Positions 10,628 to 19,098 of a stretch of DNA of 53,581 bases are shown here, one piece after another. Origin of the DNA: Alkalibacterium sp. 20 (lineage in GTDB: Bacteria > Bacillota > Bacilli > Lactobacillales > Carnobacteriaceae_A). The notes under the pieces were generated by a model. It saw only the letters and a program-made list of their open reading frames with translations, did not search any database and was not told the DNA's origin. How positions within the stretch are numbered: position 1 is the stretch's first letter; the number at the start of each line of letters is the position of its first letter. The translations under genes were made by a program, and so were the position numbers. The DNA lies in assembly GCF_001885615.1 (NCBI RefSeq), contig NZ_LSRN01000018.1, positions 1 through 53,581 of the forward strand. Direction: 5' to 3'.

Positions 10628-11678
10628 CTTTGTCCCTCTTTTCTTCAGCTTTTATTTTTTGCCACAACGCATCCACTTCTTCTGCTGTTGTCGCTTTTAC
10701 TCCGTCAAAAACATGTGGATGCCGTCTTCTTATTTTACGGTTCACGGTTTCCAGGACGTCTTCAAATGTAAACAGGCCTTCTTTTTCCGCATTGCTCGTC
10801 TGATACAAGAGCTGGACCAATACATCTCCCAACTCTTCCATCCAATTGTCACTGTCGTTATTCACAATGGCAGCAATCAATTCGTCAGTTTCTTCTCTGA
10901 GGTACCGTATCAATGACTTAGGTGTTTGTTCATTTATCCAAGCGTCCCCTTCATCAGCATCGGTGACTCTATCGATATAACGTTGTAATGTTGCAAGCGA
11001 CGTTACTTGTTCATCCAGTTCAAGTGGCGGGATATAGAGCGATCTCAGATTATAAACGCCCTCAAACCGATCTATTTCATATAAAGGTAACCATTCAATG
11101 TGTTCGTCTTTGCTGCCAGCCGCATCGATCACAGCCACCTTGTGCTCATCCGGATACTTCTCCATCAAAGTTAATTTCACTTCTCCCGCCATCAGTGCAT
11201 TGAACACCTGCATAATAATAACGTGCTGGCCGGTGTTAAGGGTATCGTGATTCAAATCAAACGAATCGAGCAACTGAAAGCCTTCCACCGGGTCAACCTG
11301 AACGGACTGAAAGAGATCATCTAAAAAGCTCTTGCCTCCGATGACGTTGACCTTTGCATAATTCTTTATCAGTTCTTTAACTGTTTTTTCAGCAACCATC
11401 GGATGACCGGGTACAGCGTATATAATATCTTTGTCTTCAGCTAATGTGATTAAATGGTTGACGATAGCTGTGTAAACTTTTTCAAAATCTTTATCGTTTT
11501 CCTCATATAAATAATCAAAAGATTCAAACTTTACTCCTTCTGCTTTTAATTCTTTAACAGCCGGATGATCCTCCGTTCTTAAATAGACGACCTCTGCTTC
11601 TTTGATTAATTTTCCGATTTTTATGGGCATTTGATCTTTATCTCCAGGTCCAAGACCTACCACGTTTATGCTATTCAT
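10617..11678 (-). CDS. yabN: YabN-type protein: tetrapyrrole methylase-like domain plus MazG pyrophosphohydrolase
   Basis: 353 residues in two parts. Residues 1 to about 220 resemble the SAM-dependent tetrapyrrole (corrin/porphyrin) methylase fold: 'NVVGLGPGDKDQMP', 'YAVPGHPMVAEKTV', 'VNVIGGKSFLDDLF'. Residues about 250-345 are one MazG NTP pyrophosphohydrolase domain with the metal motif 'EETDELIAAI' and 'EELGDVLVQLLYQ'. B. subtilis YabN is about 490 residues with a longer MazG part, so this is a short form. MazG clears abnormal nucleotides; the role of the methylase-like half is unclear. GAGGAG precedes the ATG at 11678. It overlaps rqcP and closely follows yabM. Confidence 0.9.
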   Translation of the reverse strand: MNSINVVGLGPGDKDQMPIKIGKLIKEAEVVYLRTEDHPAVKELKAEGVKFESFDYLYEENDKDFEKVYTAIVNHLITLAEDKDIIYAVPGHPMVAEKTVKELIKNYAKVNVIGGKSFLDDLFQSVQVDPVEGFQLLDSFDLNHDTLNTGQHVIIMQVFNALMAGEVKLTLMEKYPDEHKVAVIDAAGSKDEHIEWLPLYEIDRFEGVYNLRSLYIPPLELDEQVTSLATLQRYIDRVTDADEGDAWINEQTPKSLIRYLREETDELIAAIVNNDSDNWMEELGDVLVQLLYQTSNAEKEGLFTFEDVLETVNRKIRRRHPHVFDGVKATTAEEVDALWQKIKAEEKRDKDET

Positions 11679-11697
11679 CGTTTTCTCCTCGTTCTCA

Positions 11698-13260
11698 TTA
11701 TTTTTTCATTTTTTTTAGTAAAGCTAAACTTTGCCATTCTTCTTTTGTTAATATATCCAGTTTAAGTAAAGCAGCGATGATGATCGTCACACCCACAAAG
11801 ACACCAATAAAGATGCTTATTGACGCAGTCAATCTCATTGACGTGCCGAAAACCGACTGACTCATATTCAGTGTGCCATACACACCAAGTCCCATAAGGC
11901 TTAACAATATACTATATTTAAGTATAAAGGAAGCGTCCAGCACTTCATCCCGAATCGCTTTATCCAGTTGCTTCGCCAGCAAAAGGAAAATGAGCATCAA
12001 TGACACTACCGTTATAAAACTTGACCCCGCAATACCGACTGTTCGGACGGCAAACGTATTAAACGTTGCTTTAAAGACCAAACCAAACACGAGCGATCCC
12101 CATCCAAAAAGCGATGAAGTTGTGCTATGGATAATGGCGAACATCACATGTATCAATGACAGAATCAGAACGCTTAAACTGTATAATTGGAGCGCCTGAG
12201 TTCCTGACTGATCCTGAAACAGGGCTTGGTTCAACCAGGGCATGACTGCGATCAAGCCCACGGAGGCTGCACCGGAAAGAAGAGCGGTCAATTTCAAGAT
12301 ACGCACACTATTTCTGACCCATGCCTCTCTTTGTCCCGCTTTATGGTTGTTTCTCAGTAAAGGCAAAGTACTGGCTGCTAGACTTACGCCTAATACCAAC
12401 CCTACTTGGACAAAAGGCTGGGAACGGTCGTAAACCCCTTTCATGACCATCGCCTGGCCAGAGGGATGCCCACCATCAATAAGTCCATTATACACTGTAA
12501 AAGAATCAATCAATTGAAACACCAATAACAAGCTGCTCATAAAGGTCAACGCTAACCCTTCGGTCAAAAACCGCTTGCCTATTGCTGGATAAGCAGGCGT
12601 TCCAACTGGTAACGTCGACGGCTTTAAATGACGGTCTGACTTTATAAAAAAGAGACCGACGACAATCGTTCCCACTAAAGCACCTATCCAGCTGCTCCGC
12701 ATCGCCCAGGTTCCCATTTCGTAAACCGATAGATCCATTTTTGCAAATAATACAGCGACAACAATAAGCAATGTCACACGAACAAGTTGTTCAGCTACTT
12801 GAGACAGTGCTGTTGGTTTCATGTTCATTAATCCCTGGAAATACCCTCTTCCCATAGATAAAAAAGGGATAAACAGGTAGATCACTGAGGTTGCTCTGAT
12901 TACGGGAGCGAGTTGTCCGTCACCCATTAACTGAGCTATTTGAGATGAGAGGAGGAACAGAAACACAAAGGCACCGATGGAAAATAAGGTTACCCATACT
13001 TGTGTCCGTTTGATCACCTCGCGATGCTGCTCTTCACTACTTTCAGCAATCAGCTTTGATATATACAAAGGAAAGCCGTTTAGTGCTAACACTGAGGCTA
13101 TTCCATAAAAAGGGTAAACTTGTTGATAGACATAAAAGCCTTCATTACCTGTCAAGTTTTGTAAAGGTATTTTGTATAACGCACTCAGCAGTTTAGTTAT
13201 GAAGGCGGCTCCTGATAACAGAGCCGCTCCTTTTATAAATTTATTTGTCTGGCTCATCAT
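11698..13260 (-). CDS. yabM: Polysaccharide/lipid flippase of the MATE-like MVF superfamily (YabM/SpoVB type)
   Basis: A 520-residue integral membrane protein with about 14 hydrophobic segments. The N-terminus 'FIKGAALLSGAAFITKLLSALYKIPLQNLTGNEG' is the signature of the SpoVB/YabM/MurJ-like flippases that move lipid-linked cell-wall or polysaccharide precursors. Which lipid it moves cannot be told. Two adjacent ATG codons stand at 13260 and 13257; AGGGG is 4 bases from the first and 7 from the second, so the second may be the one used. The start overlaps the end of mfd by about 17-20 bases. Confidence 0.9.
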   Translation of the reverse strand: MMSQTNKFIKGAALLSGAAFITKLLSALYKIPLQNLTGNEGFYVYQQVYPFYGIASVLALNGFPLYISKLIAESSEEQHREVIKRTQVWVTLFSIGAFVFLFLLSSQIAQLMGDGQLAPVIRATSVIYLFIPFLSMGRGYFQGLMNMKPTALSQVAEQLVRVTLLIVVAVLFAKMDLSVYEMGTWAMRSSWIGALVGTIVVGLFFIKSDRHLKPSTLPVGTPAYPAIGKRFLTEGLALTFMSSLLLVFQLIDSFTVYNGLIDGGHPSGQAMVMKGVYDRSQPFVQVGLVLGVSLAASTLPLLRNNHKAGQREAWVRNSVRILKLTALLSGAASVGLIAVMPWLNQALFQDQSGTQALQLYSLSVLILSLIHVMFAIIHSTTSSLFGWGSLVFGLVFKATFNTFAVRTVGIAGSSFITVVSLMLIFLLLAKQLDKAIRDEVLDASFILKYSILLSLMGLGVYGTLNMSQSVFGTSMRLTASISIFIGVFVGVTIIIAALLKLDILTKEEWQSLALLKKMKK

Positions 13261-16200
13261 GTGTCCCCTGGCTTACTTGTTCTTTCTCACTTTCCATTCG
13301 ATAGGCCGCACAAAGTTTAGAAAATTTCACCAGGGCATCCAACCAGATATCATCATGCATCCGTTTGGGCAGTATAAAGTCGATGGCTAATTTACCTTCT
13401 GCCTGCATATCCGTTTTCAGCGGAATATCTTTCAAGGCTTTAAACACTTCAGGTAATGGATATTTGCGGGTACCTTCGAGTGAGAATGTCACTTTAACTG
13501 TATTTTGATCGCGCTTAATGGTTTCGATCAACGCCGTTTCACTATACATTTTCAACAAACCGATAGAAAGTAAATCTGCGACTGCTTGAGGGTAATCACC
13601 GAAACGGTCAATCAATTCATCCAACAGTTCGACATACTCTTCCTCGGATGAAAATTGACGGATACGTTTATACAGCTCGATTTTTTGTCTTTCATCTTCT
13701 ACATATGTGCTTGGCAGGTAAGCATCAATCGACAGGTCCATTTCAACGATAGTTTTGACTTGCGTCTTGTCTCCACGTTTTCTAGCCACTGCTTCAGATA
13801 ACATTTGCGAATAAAGATCGAAGCCGACACTGTCAATGAAGCCATGCTGCTGTTGACCTAAAAGATTTCCTGCGCCGCGGATAGCCAAATCTCGCATAGC
13901 GATTTTGAAACCTGATCCGAGCTCTGTGAAGTCTTTGATTGCCTGCAGCCTTTTCTCGCTTACTTCTGTCAGCACTTTATTCGGCTGGTGCATAAAGTAA
14001 GCATAGGCAATGCGGCTGCTTCGCCCTACGCGTCCTCGAAGTTGATATAATTGAGACAAGCCCATTCGATCAGCATCTTCTACGATCAATGTATTGACAT
14101 TAGGTATATCCACGCCCGTTTCGATTATGGTCGTGGTGACCAGCATGTCGAATTCTCCTTGAATGAACTGATAAAGGACATTCTCCAATTGATTATCGCT
14201 CATTTGCCCGTGCGCATAGGCGATCCGGGCCTCTGGAACAAGCTGCTGCAACTCATCTGCTCGCTGCTGTATCGTGCTGACACGGTTATGGAGATAAAAA
14301 ACTTGTCCTCCACGTGCCATTTCTCTTTGAATCGATTCTTGAACGACTGCGCCATTCATTTCCATCACATATGTCTGCACAGGGTAACGGTTAGCCGGAG
14401 GTGTTTCAATGACCGATAAATCGCGCACTCCCAGCATAGACATATGCAAGGTTCTTGGTATCGGTGTTGCCGTCAAAGTCAAAACATCGACTTCATTTTT
14501 CAATTGTTTGAGGCGCTCTTTATGTTTGACCCCAAATCGCTGCTCTTCGTCTACAATAAGCAGGCCTAAGTCTTGAAATTCGATGTCTTTGGATAAGATC
14601 CGATGTGTGCCGACGACGAGATCAATTTGTCCTTTTCTAAGACCATCGATGGTTGCTTTTAACTGTTTACCCGTTCGAAAACGACTCAAAATCCCAATTT
14701 GAACAGGGAAATCAACAAACCGCTCCAGCATCGTTTCGTAATGCTGTTGCGCTAATACCGTCGTTGGCACTAGAAAAGCAACCTGCTTGCCATCTTGAAC
14801 CGCTTTAAACGCGGCTCGCATGGCTACTTCCGTTTTTCCGTAACCAACGTCACCCACAATTAAACGATCCATCGGTTTCGGTTTCTCCATATCCCGTTTC
14901 ACTTCATTGATAGAACGCATTTGGTCTTGCGTTTCTGTATAAGGAAAGGCATCATCAAATTCATTCTGGTAGGCATCATCTCTAGTATACGCATAGCCTA
15001 CTTTACTTTCTCGTACTGCGTAAAGTTCGATCAGATCATCTGCAATATCTTCTACTTGGGCAGCGACACGTTTTTTCGTTTTTGCCCATGAGGTACCACC
15101 AAGTTTATTTAACTTTGGTGTTTTCCCTTCCGAAGATACATATTTTTGAAGCAGATGCAATTGGGTAACTGGAATAAAGAGTTTTGATCTATCACTATAA
15201 ACAATGGATAAATAGTCTTGGTGAACCCCATCGATTTCCATCGTTTCCAGACCCGTGAACTGACCGATCCCGTGATTCACATGGACCACAAAGTCTCCTT
15301 TTTCCAGCTCCGAATAACTTTTAAGGCGTTCAGCATTTGTAATATTCTGACGTCTCGGCTTTTTCTTGGGTATACGGTTGAACAGTTCTTTTTCGGTAAG
15401 TACTGCAATTTTCTCCTCCGGCAACTCAAAACCGGTCTGCACACTCGAAGTCATGACTTGCGTGATATCCGTTCTGATCGTTCCGTCTAGCGAAAGCGTG
15501 CTCGGTATTTCAAAATCCAGTAAGGTCTGATGAACTTTTTCAGCTCGTTCTTCACTTTCAGTCATAACTATGACTGTATAGTGCTGTTTTTTCCAACGTT
15601 CCATTTCTGTTTTGACTAACGGCATTTGACCAAAGAATTTTTGCATGGTTCGGTACTGGAAAGGATGAATCGCATCCAATTTCAGTCCCTGCATTCCTTT
15701 TTGAAACAAGGCGAAATGTAATTGTGGTTGATATGAATGCTTAAGCGACTCTCTGAATGAAACAGAAAAAGACTGCTTGTACAGGACATTACCATTAGCG
15801 AACTGACCGGTTATCCATTCCGCTTCTTCTTCGTCCAACCGGGCTTCATTTTCTATGATCCGCGGGTATTCATCCATGACTATGACCGCTTCTTTTGAGG
15901 CATAGTCTAAAACGGTCGCCTTATCTTTGTATAGAAAATCCGTATATCGGGCGAGCTCTTCAACATACGCCTCTTCTCTTATTGCATCCATAACAGCTGT
16001 AATACTGCTTGTTAATCGTTCTCTAACTTCTTCTTCCTTCATTTTTTTCAATGACCGAGCCAAAGCTTTATCAAAACGTTTCAAAATTTCATCTTTTTCG
16101 TCGACGAGTAATAGCGCATCCGACGCTGGAATGATAGTGACTTGTTTAACGTTGCGACTTGAGCGTTGCGTATCAGCATCAAAATATCTCAAAGAATCGA

Positions 16201-16798
16201 CTTCGACATCAAACAGTTCCATTCGAACCGGATTCTCCTCTGTCAAAGGATAGACATCGACGATTCCCCCTCGGATACTGTATTCTCCAGGTGCGGAAAC
16301 TTTTTGTTCCCGGTGGTAACCCATCTTCGTCAGTTTAAAGGTGATTTCATCCAGTTCAACTTCATGACCTAAAGAAACAGACAGTTCTGCCTGTTTAAAG
16401 ACGTCGGGATCAGGCAGGATCTTTCGAGCTCCAGCAAGCGGAACGACAACGATCCCCGGTTCTTCTTTAAGTAAAAAATCAAGAGCTTTTACACGGTCTG
16501 CCCGTGCTTCAGGGGATGCAATAGCCATTTCAGCATGAAGCATATCATCAACGGAAAAGAGGTGAAGTTGTTCATCCGAAACGAGTCCAGTTAAATCTGC
16601 AATCATTTGGTTAGCATAATATAAATTTTGTGTGACCACTACAATAGGTTTCTGTTTTTCCTCAAGTAACCCTTGCAGGAAAAGTGTTCGTGCTGATCCG
16701 GCTATACCAGTGAGTAATTGCCTACTTTCATCAGCCAGTGTATCAAAAACCTTTTGTATTGAAGGTTTTTCGCTTAAAAATGTGTGTAGTTTAGACAC
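13241..16798 (-). CDS. mfd: Transcription-repair coupling factor Mfd
   Basis: ATP-driven translocase that removes stalled RNA polymerase from DNA lesions and recruits UvrA. About 1185 residues, full length. It has a UvrB-like N-terminal module (1-450), a CarD-like RNA polymerase interaction domain (about 490-570, 'ELEKGDFVVHVNHGIGQF'), and a superfamily 2 helicase core with GDVGYGKTEVA (Walker A), VDEEQRFG (DEEQ box), TATPIPRTLHMS and the helicase C motif QLRGRVGRS. The C-terminal TRCF domain starts near 1030. The frame opens at a TTG (16822), but AAAGGAG lies 9 bases before a GTG at 16798, which is preferred. It follows pth almost directly. Confidence 0.97.
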   Translation of the reverse strand: MSKLHTFLSEKPSIQKVFDTLADESRQLLTGIAGSARTLFLQGLLEEKQKPIVVVTQNLYYANQMIADLTGLVSDEQLHLFSVDDMLHAEMAIASPEARADRVKALDFLLKEEPGIVVVPLAGARKILPDPDVFKQAELSVSLGHEVELDEITFKLTKMGYHREQKVSAPGEYSIRGGIVDVYPLTEENPVRMELFDVEVDSLRYFDADTQRSSRNVKQVTIIPASDALLLVDEKDEILKRFDKALARSLKKMKEEEVRERLTSSITAVMDAIREEAYVEELARYTDFLYKDKATVLDYASKEAVIVMDEYPRIIENEARLDEEEAEWITGQFANGNVLYKQSFSVSFRESLKHSYQPQLHFALFQKGMQGLKLDAIHPFQYRTMQKFFGQMPLVKTEMERWKKQHYTVIVMTESEERAEKVHQTLLDFEIPSTLSLDGTIRTDITQVMTSSVQTGFELPEEKIAVLTEKELFNRIPKKKPRRQNITNAERLKSYSELEKGDFVVHVNHGIGQFTGLETMEIDGVHQDYLSIVYSDRSKLFIPVTQLHLLQKYVSSEGKTPKLNKLGGTSWAKTKKRVAAQVEDIADDLIELYAVRESKVGYAYTRDDAYQNEFDDAFPYTETQDQMRSINEVKRDMEKPKPMDRLIVGDVGYGKTEVAMRAAFKAVQDGKQVAFLVPTTVLAQQHYETMLERFVDFPVQIGILSRFRTGKQLKATIDGLRKGQIDLVVGTHRILSKDIEFQDLGLLIVDEEQRFGVKHKERLKQLKNEVDVLTLTATPIPRTLHMSMLGVRDLSVIETPPANRYPVQTYVMEMNGAVVQESIQREMARGGQVFYLHNRVSTIQQRADELQQLVPEARIAYAHGQMSDNQLENVLYQFIQGEFDMLVTTTIIETGVDIPNVNTLIVEDADRMGLSQLYQLRGRVGRSSRIAYAYFMHQPNKVLTEVSEKRLQAIKDFTELGSGFKIAMRDLAIRGAGNLLGQQQHGFIDSVGFDLYSQMLSEAVARKRGDKTQVKTIVEMDLSIDAYLPSTYVEDERQKIELYKRIRQFSSEEEYVELLDELIDRFGDYPQAVADLLSIGLLKMYSETALIETIKRDQNTVKVTFSLEGTRKYPLPEVFKALKDIPLKTDMQAEGKLAIDFILPKRMHDDIWLDALVKFSKLCAAYRMESEKEQVSQGTHDEPDK

Positions 16799-16818
16799 GC
16801 TTATTGTCTCCTTTTTGC

Positions 16819-17379
16819 TCAATTAAACTGAGTCATTGTATCCACATAAGTATGACCTTCCGCCCAATAAATCGAAGCGTCTGCTGCTTTCTTCACAGCC
16901 ATTAACATGTTTTCGTGATCAGATTTATGAAAAGGACTGAGCACATGTGAAACAACAGATTGGTTTTCGAAAGGACGCCCCACTCCCATACGCACGCGAT
17001 TGAAATTTTGCGTGCCTATATGATCAATAATATCCTTGATACCGTTATGTCCCCCGGCACTTCCTTTTTGTCTTAAGCGTATTTTACCGGTTGGCAGATC
17101 CATATCGTCGTATATAACGACGATATCTTCTTCGTTTAAATCGTAGTAATCCAGCCATGGTCTCACTGAACGTCCTGAATCATTCATGTATGTCTGCGGT
17201 TTTATCAGAAGAACTTTTTCTGTTCCTATCATGCCTTCTGCGTAAACCGATTCAAATTTAGAGCGGTTGAACGTCCAACCTTTTTGATAAGCGATCTCAT
17301 CTAACGTAATAAATCCAATATTATGTTTAGTTTTTGCATATTTGCCACCGGGATTACCTAGTCCAAAAATTAACTTCAT
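16819..17379 (-). CDS. pth: Peptidyl-tRNA hydrolase
   Basis: Recycles peptidyl-tRNA released from stalled ribosomes. 186 residues, normal length. Characteristic segments are 'IFGLGNPGGKYAKTKHNIGF' with the catalytic His of TKHN, 'LLIKPQTYMNDSGRSV', 'VIYDDMDLPTGKIRLRQKGSAGGHNGIK' and 'VRMGVGRP'. GAGGAGACAGTT precedes the ATG at 17379. It is the first gene of the operon pth-mfd-yabM-yabN-rqcP. In Bacillus pth follows prs directly; here about 9 kb of other genes lies between them. Confidence 0.97.
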   Translation of the reverse strand: MKLIFGLGNPGGKYAKTKHNIGFITLDEIAYQKGWTFNRSKFESVYAEGMIGTEKVLLIKPQTYMNDSGRSVRPWLDYYDLNEEDIVVIYDDMDLPTGKIRLRQKGSAGGHNGIKDIIDHIGTQNFNRVRMGVGRPFENQSVVSHVLSPFHKSDHENMLMAVKKAADASIYWAEGHTYVDTMTQFN

Positions 17380-17480
17380 AACTGTCTCCTCATAATTACA
17401 TTGGGCTTTAAAGAAAAATTCGAAAATCTTTCCATATCATCCCATTTATTTTGTATCATTTAAAATAGTCCTGAACATAC

Positions 17481-17511
17481 AAAAAAGCTGAACGGCTACG
17501 TCCAGTCTTTT
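17481..17511 (-). terminator. Terminator after the zinc-ribbon membrane protein gene
   Basis: On the minus strand CTGGACG pairs with CGTTCAG (one G-T pair), flanked by AAAAG and CTTTTTT. Confidence 0.7.
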
Positions 17512-17564
17512 ATATTATTCTATTATTATAGCATATCTTTTATTCCTAACCCACCTGTTCAGGT

Positions 17565-17966
17565 TCAGGTTTTCTTAACGAATTTATGCTGACAAGACGG
17601 GCATGTGATCCGTATTTTTTTCCTGCCACGAGGAACTCTGATTTTTCGTTTACAGTTCGGACATTTTGTAATTTTAAATGCTTTCCTTTGTATCCATCGG
17701 TTTCTTGTTTTTCTATAGCTTATAAAGAGTGACTGTTTCACTCTGATATACTGCTGCAACTCTTTGCGACGATTCCCTTTCTCTGTCGAAACTATGCGTA
17801 ATCCGGCATAAGCGATAGCAGCCATTCCAACAGCGGTCAGGATGATCCCTTCTGAAAAATTACTGAAAATACCTAACACCAGTCCAAACAGGAGCAAAGC
17901 TTTTGAAAATTCATCATAGCCATAACGGCCCTTCATATAAAACAATATCTTGCTGATCCATTGCAT
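17565..17966 (-). CDS. Membrane protein with C-terminal zinc ribbon, unknown function
   Basis: 133 residues. Two hydrophobic stretches (about 19-36 'KALLLFGLVLGIFSNFS' and 40-57 'ILTAVGMAAIAYAGLRI') are followed by a very basic segment and a zinc ribbon with CPNCKRKIRVPRGRKK..CPSC, i.e. two CxxC knuckles. Zinc ribbons of this kind occur in many small membrane proteins of lactic acid bacteria, but no function can be assigned. AAAGGA stands 9 bases before the ATG at 17966. Two earlier in-frame ATGs (17993, 17975) lie at or before the ribosome site and are disfavoured. It is monocistronic, with its own terminator. Confidence 0.75.
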   Translation of the reverse strand: MQWISKILFYMKGRYGYDEFSKALLLFGLVLGIFSNFSEGIILTAVGMAAIAYAGLRIVSTEKGNRRKELQQYIRVKQSLFISYRKTRNRWIQRKAFKITKCPNCKRKIRVPRGRKKIRITCPSCQHKFVKKT

Positions 17967-18059
17967 ACCATTCATTCCTTTTTTCTCTATCATTTATATT
18001 TTATACCTTTTACATAAGTCAGTATACAGGATAAGTTTTAAGAAACAATGAAGAATAAC

Positions 18060-18103
18060 AAAAAAAGCCAAAGAAATTTATTAGAGCATCCTTTGGCTTT
18101 TTT
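18060..18103 (-). terminator. Terminator after the acidic lipoprotein gene
   Basis: On the minus strand AAAAAAGCCAAAG pairs with CTTTGGCTTTTTT around a loop of about 18 bases. It lies 8 bases beyond the stop at 18111. Confidence 0.88.
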
Positions 18104-18110
18104 CATTTAT

Positions 18111-18671
18111 TTATTCTCCTTGAGATGCTGAAACGATAATGTTCTCGTATCTTACTAACTCTTCAGCGTCAGCTTCGTCGCCGCCTTCCCATAAATCTTC
18201 ATCAGAAACACCGACTTGAAACTCTTGATCAGCGTCAGTAGCGCTTACTGTATATGTGAAAGCACCTTCTTCAACTGCTGGTTTGTCAATGACTGCTCCA
18301 TCTTGCATAACAAACGCGAAGATTTCAGCATCTTCTTCAGCAGACGCTGCTGAACCACTGATGGTCGCTTCGCCCTCTTCAGGAGTAAAGATATAGCCGT
18401 CTTGAGACCATGTTCCGCCGGTAACTTCTAATTCAACAGATGAGGTGTAGTCCAAATCACCCTCTATGTCATCAATGATATCATGAGCGTTTTGGCCATT
18501 TTCTTCATCTGACTCTTCTGTTGTTTCGTCAGTTTCTTCAACTTCAGCTCCGTCAGTTTCTTCGGTACCCTCTTCCATCTCTGGGTCAGATACCGGCTCT
18601 TCGTCCGTATCGCAGGCTGCTAAGGCGAGCGTTGATACAGCTAATAAACTCACTAATTTCATGTACTTCAT
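18111..18671 (-). CDS. Acidic secreted lipoprotein, unknown function
   Basis: 186 residues. It has a lipoprotein signal peptide with lipobox LAAC, then a linker of about 45 residues made almost only of Asp, Glu, Thr and Ser, then a domain of about 110 residues predicted to be beta-rich ('VELEVTGGTWSQDGYIFTP', 'GAFTYTVSATDADQEFQVGVSD'). This architecture suggests an exported ligand-binding or surface-accessory protein; I recognise no family. The open frame begins three codons earlier, but AGGAGG stands 9 bases before the ATG at 18671 and only about one base before the other. It faces glmS across a 400-base gap. Confidence 0.75.
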   Translation of the reverse strand: MKYMKLVSLLAVSTLALAACDTDEEPVSDPEMEEGTEETDGAEVEETDETTEESDEENGQNAHDIIDDIEGDLDYTSSVELEVTGGTWSQDGYIFTPEEGEATISGSAASAEEDAEIFAFVMQDGAVIDKPAVEEGAFTYTVSATDADQEFQVGVSDEDLWEGGDEADAEELVRYENIIVSASQGE

Positions 18672-18749
18672 TTTTTTCATTCCTCCTATGTTCTTGTGTT
18701 TGTTTCATTAAAATTATGCCATTATTTAAACATTCTTTTATTAGAAATT

Positions 18750-18778
18750 ATCATACCATAATAATAAAATCAGCACAA
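18750..18778 (-). promoter_or_regulatory. Possible promoter of the acidic lipoprotein gene
   Basis: On the minus strand TTGTGC (18773-18778), 17 bases, TATGAT (18750-18755). The -35 is poor and the -10 good. Confidence 0.4.
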
Positions 18779-18794
18779 TTATTTATATGTGGTC

Positions 18795-18819
18795 AAAATA
18801 ACATAGCGAACGTTATTTT
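18795..18819. promoter_or_regulatory. Perfect inverted repeat, possible operator
   Basis: AAAATAAC, 9 bases, GTTATTTT. It lies between the lipoprotein promoter and the glmS promoters. No regulator is implied; it could also be chance in AT-rich DNA. Confidence 0.35.
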
Positions 18820-18863
18820 ATTTTTCTGCTTTAAACCGATCCTGCAGCTTGACTCTCGTCGCC

Positions 18864-18891
18864 TTGACTTATATTATAAGTACACTATGCT
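18864..18891 (+). promoter_or_regulatory. Possible upstream glmS promoter
   Basis: TTGACT (18864-18869), 16 bases, TATGCT (18886-18891). A small AT-rich hairpin (18892-18912) follows immediately. Confidence 0.4.
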
Positions 18892-18973
18892 AATTTTTTC
18901 GAGTAAAAAATTCAGTGTTTTCAGACATGTTGTTACCTATACCACTACATTTTTTCGTTAGCGATTAAATGTA

Positions 18974-19002
18974 TTGACTTTATGAACAAATACCCTTATT
19001 AT
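18974..19002 (+). promoter_or_regulatory. glmS promoter
   Basis: TTGACT (18974-18979), 17 bases, TATTAT (18997-19002). Transcription would start near 19009, leaving a leader of about 90 bases. The leader lacks the conserved core of a glmS ribozyme. Confidence 0.7.
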
Positions 19003-19098
19003 AGTAATGCTTGTCAACAATACCCGTCATTTAGATATGGCATGGGGTATATACCAATTTTCAAAAATTAGAAAGCTCTCTGGAAGGTGGAAAAATTA

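Noticed and set aside
19009-19098. glmS ribozyme in the glmS leader
   Set aside because: The leader is only about 90 bases and lacks the conserved ribozyme core; only a promoter and ribosome site are evident.
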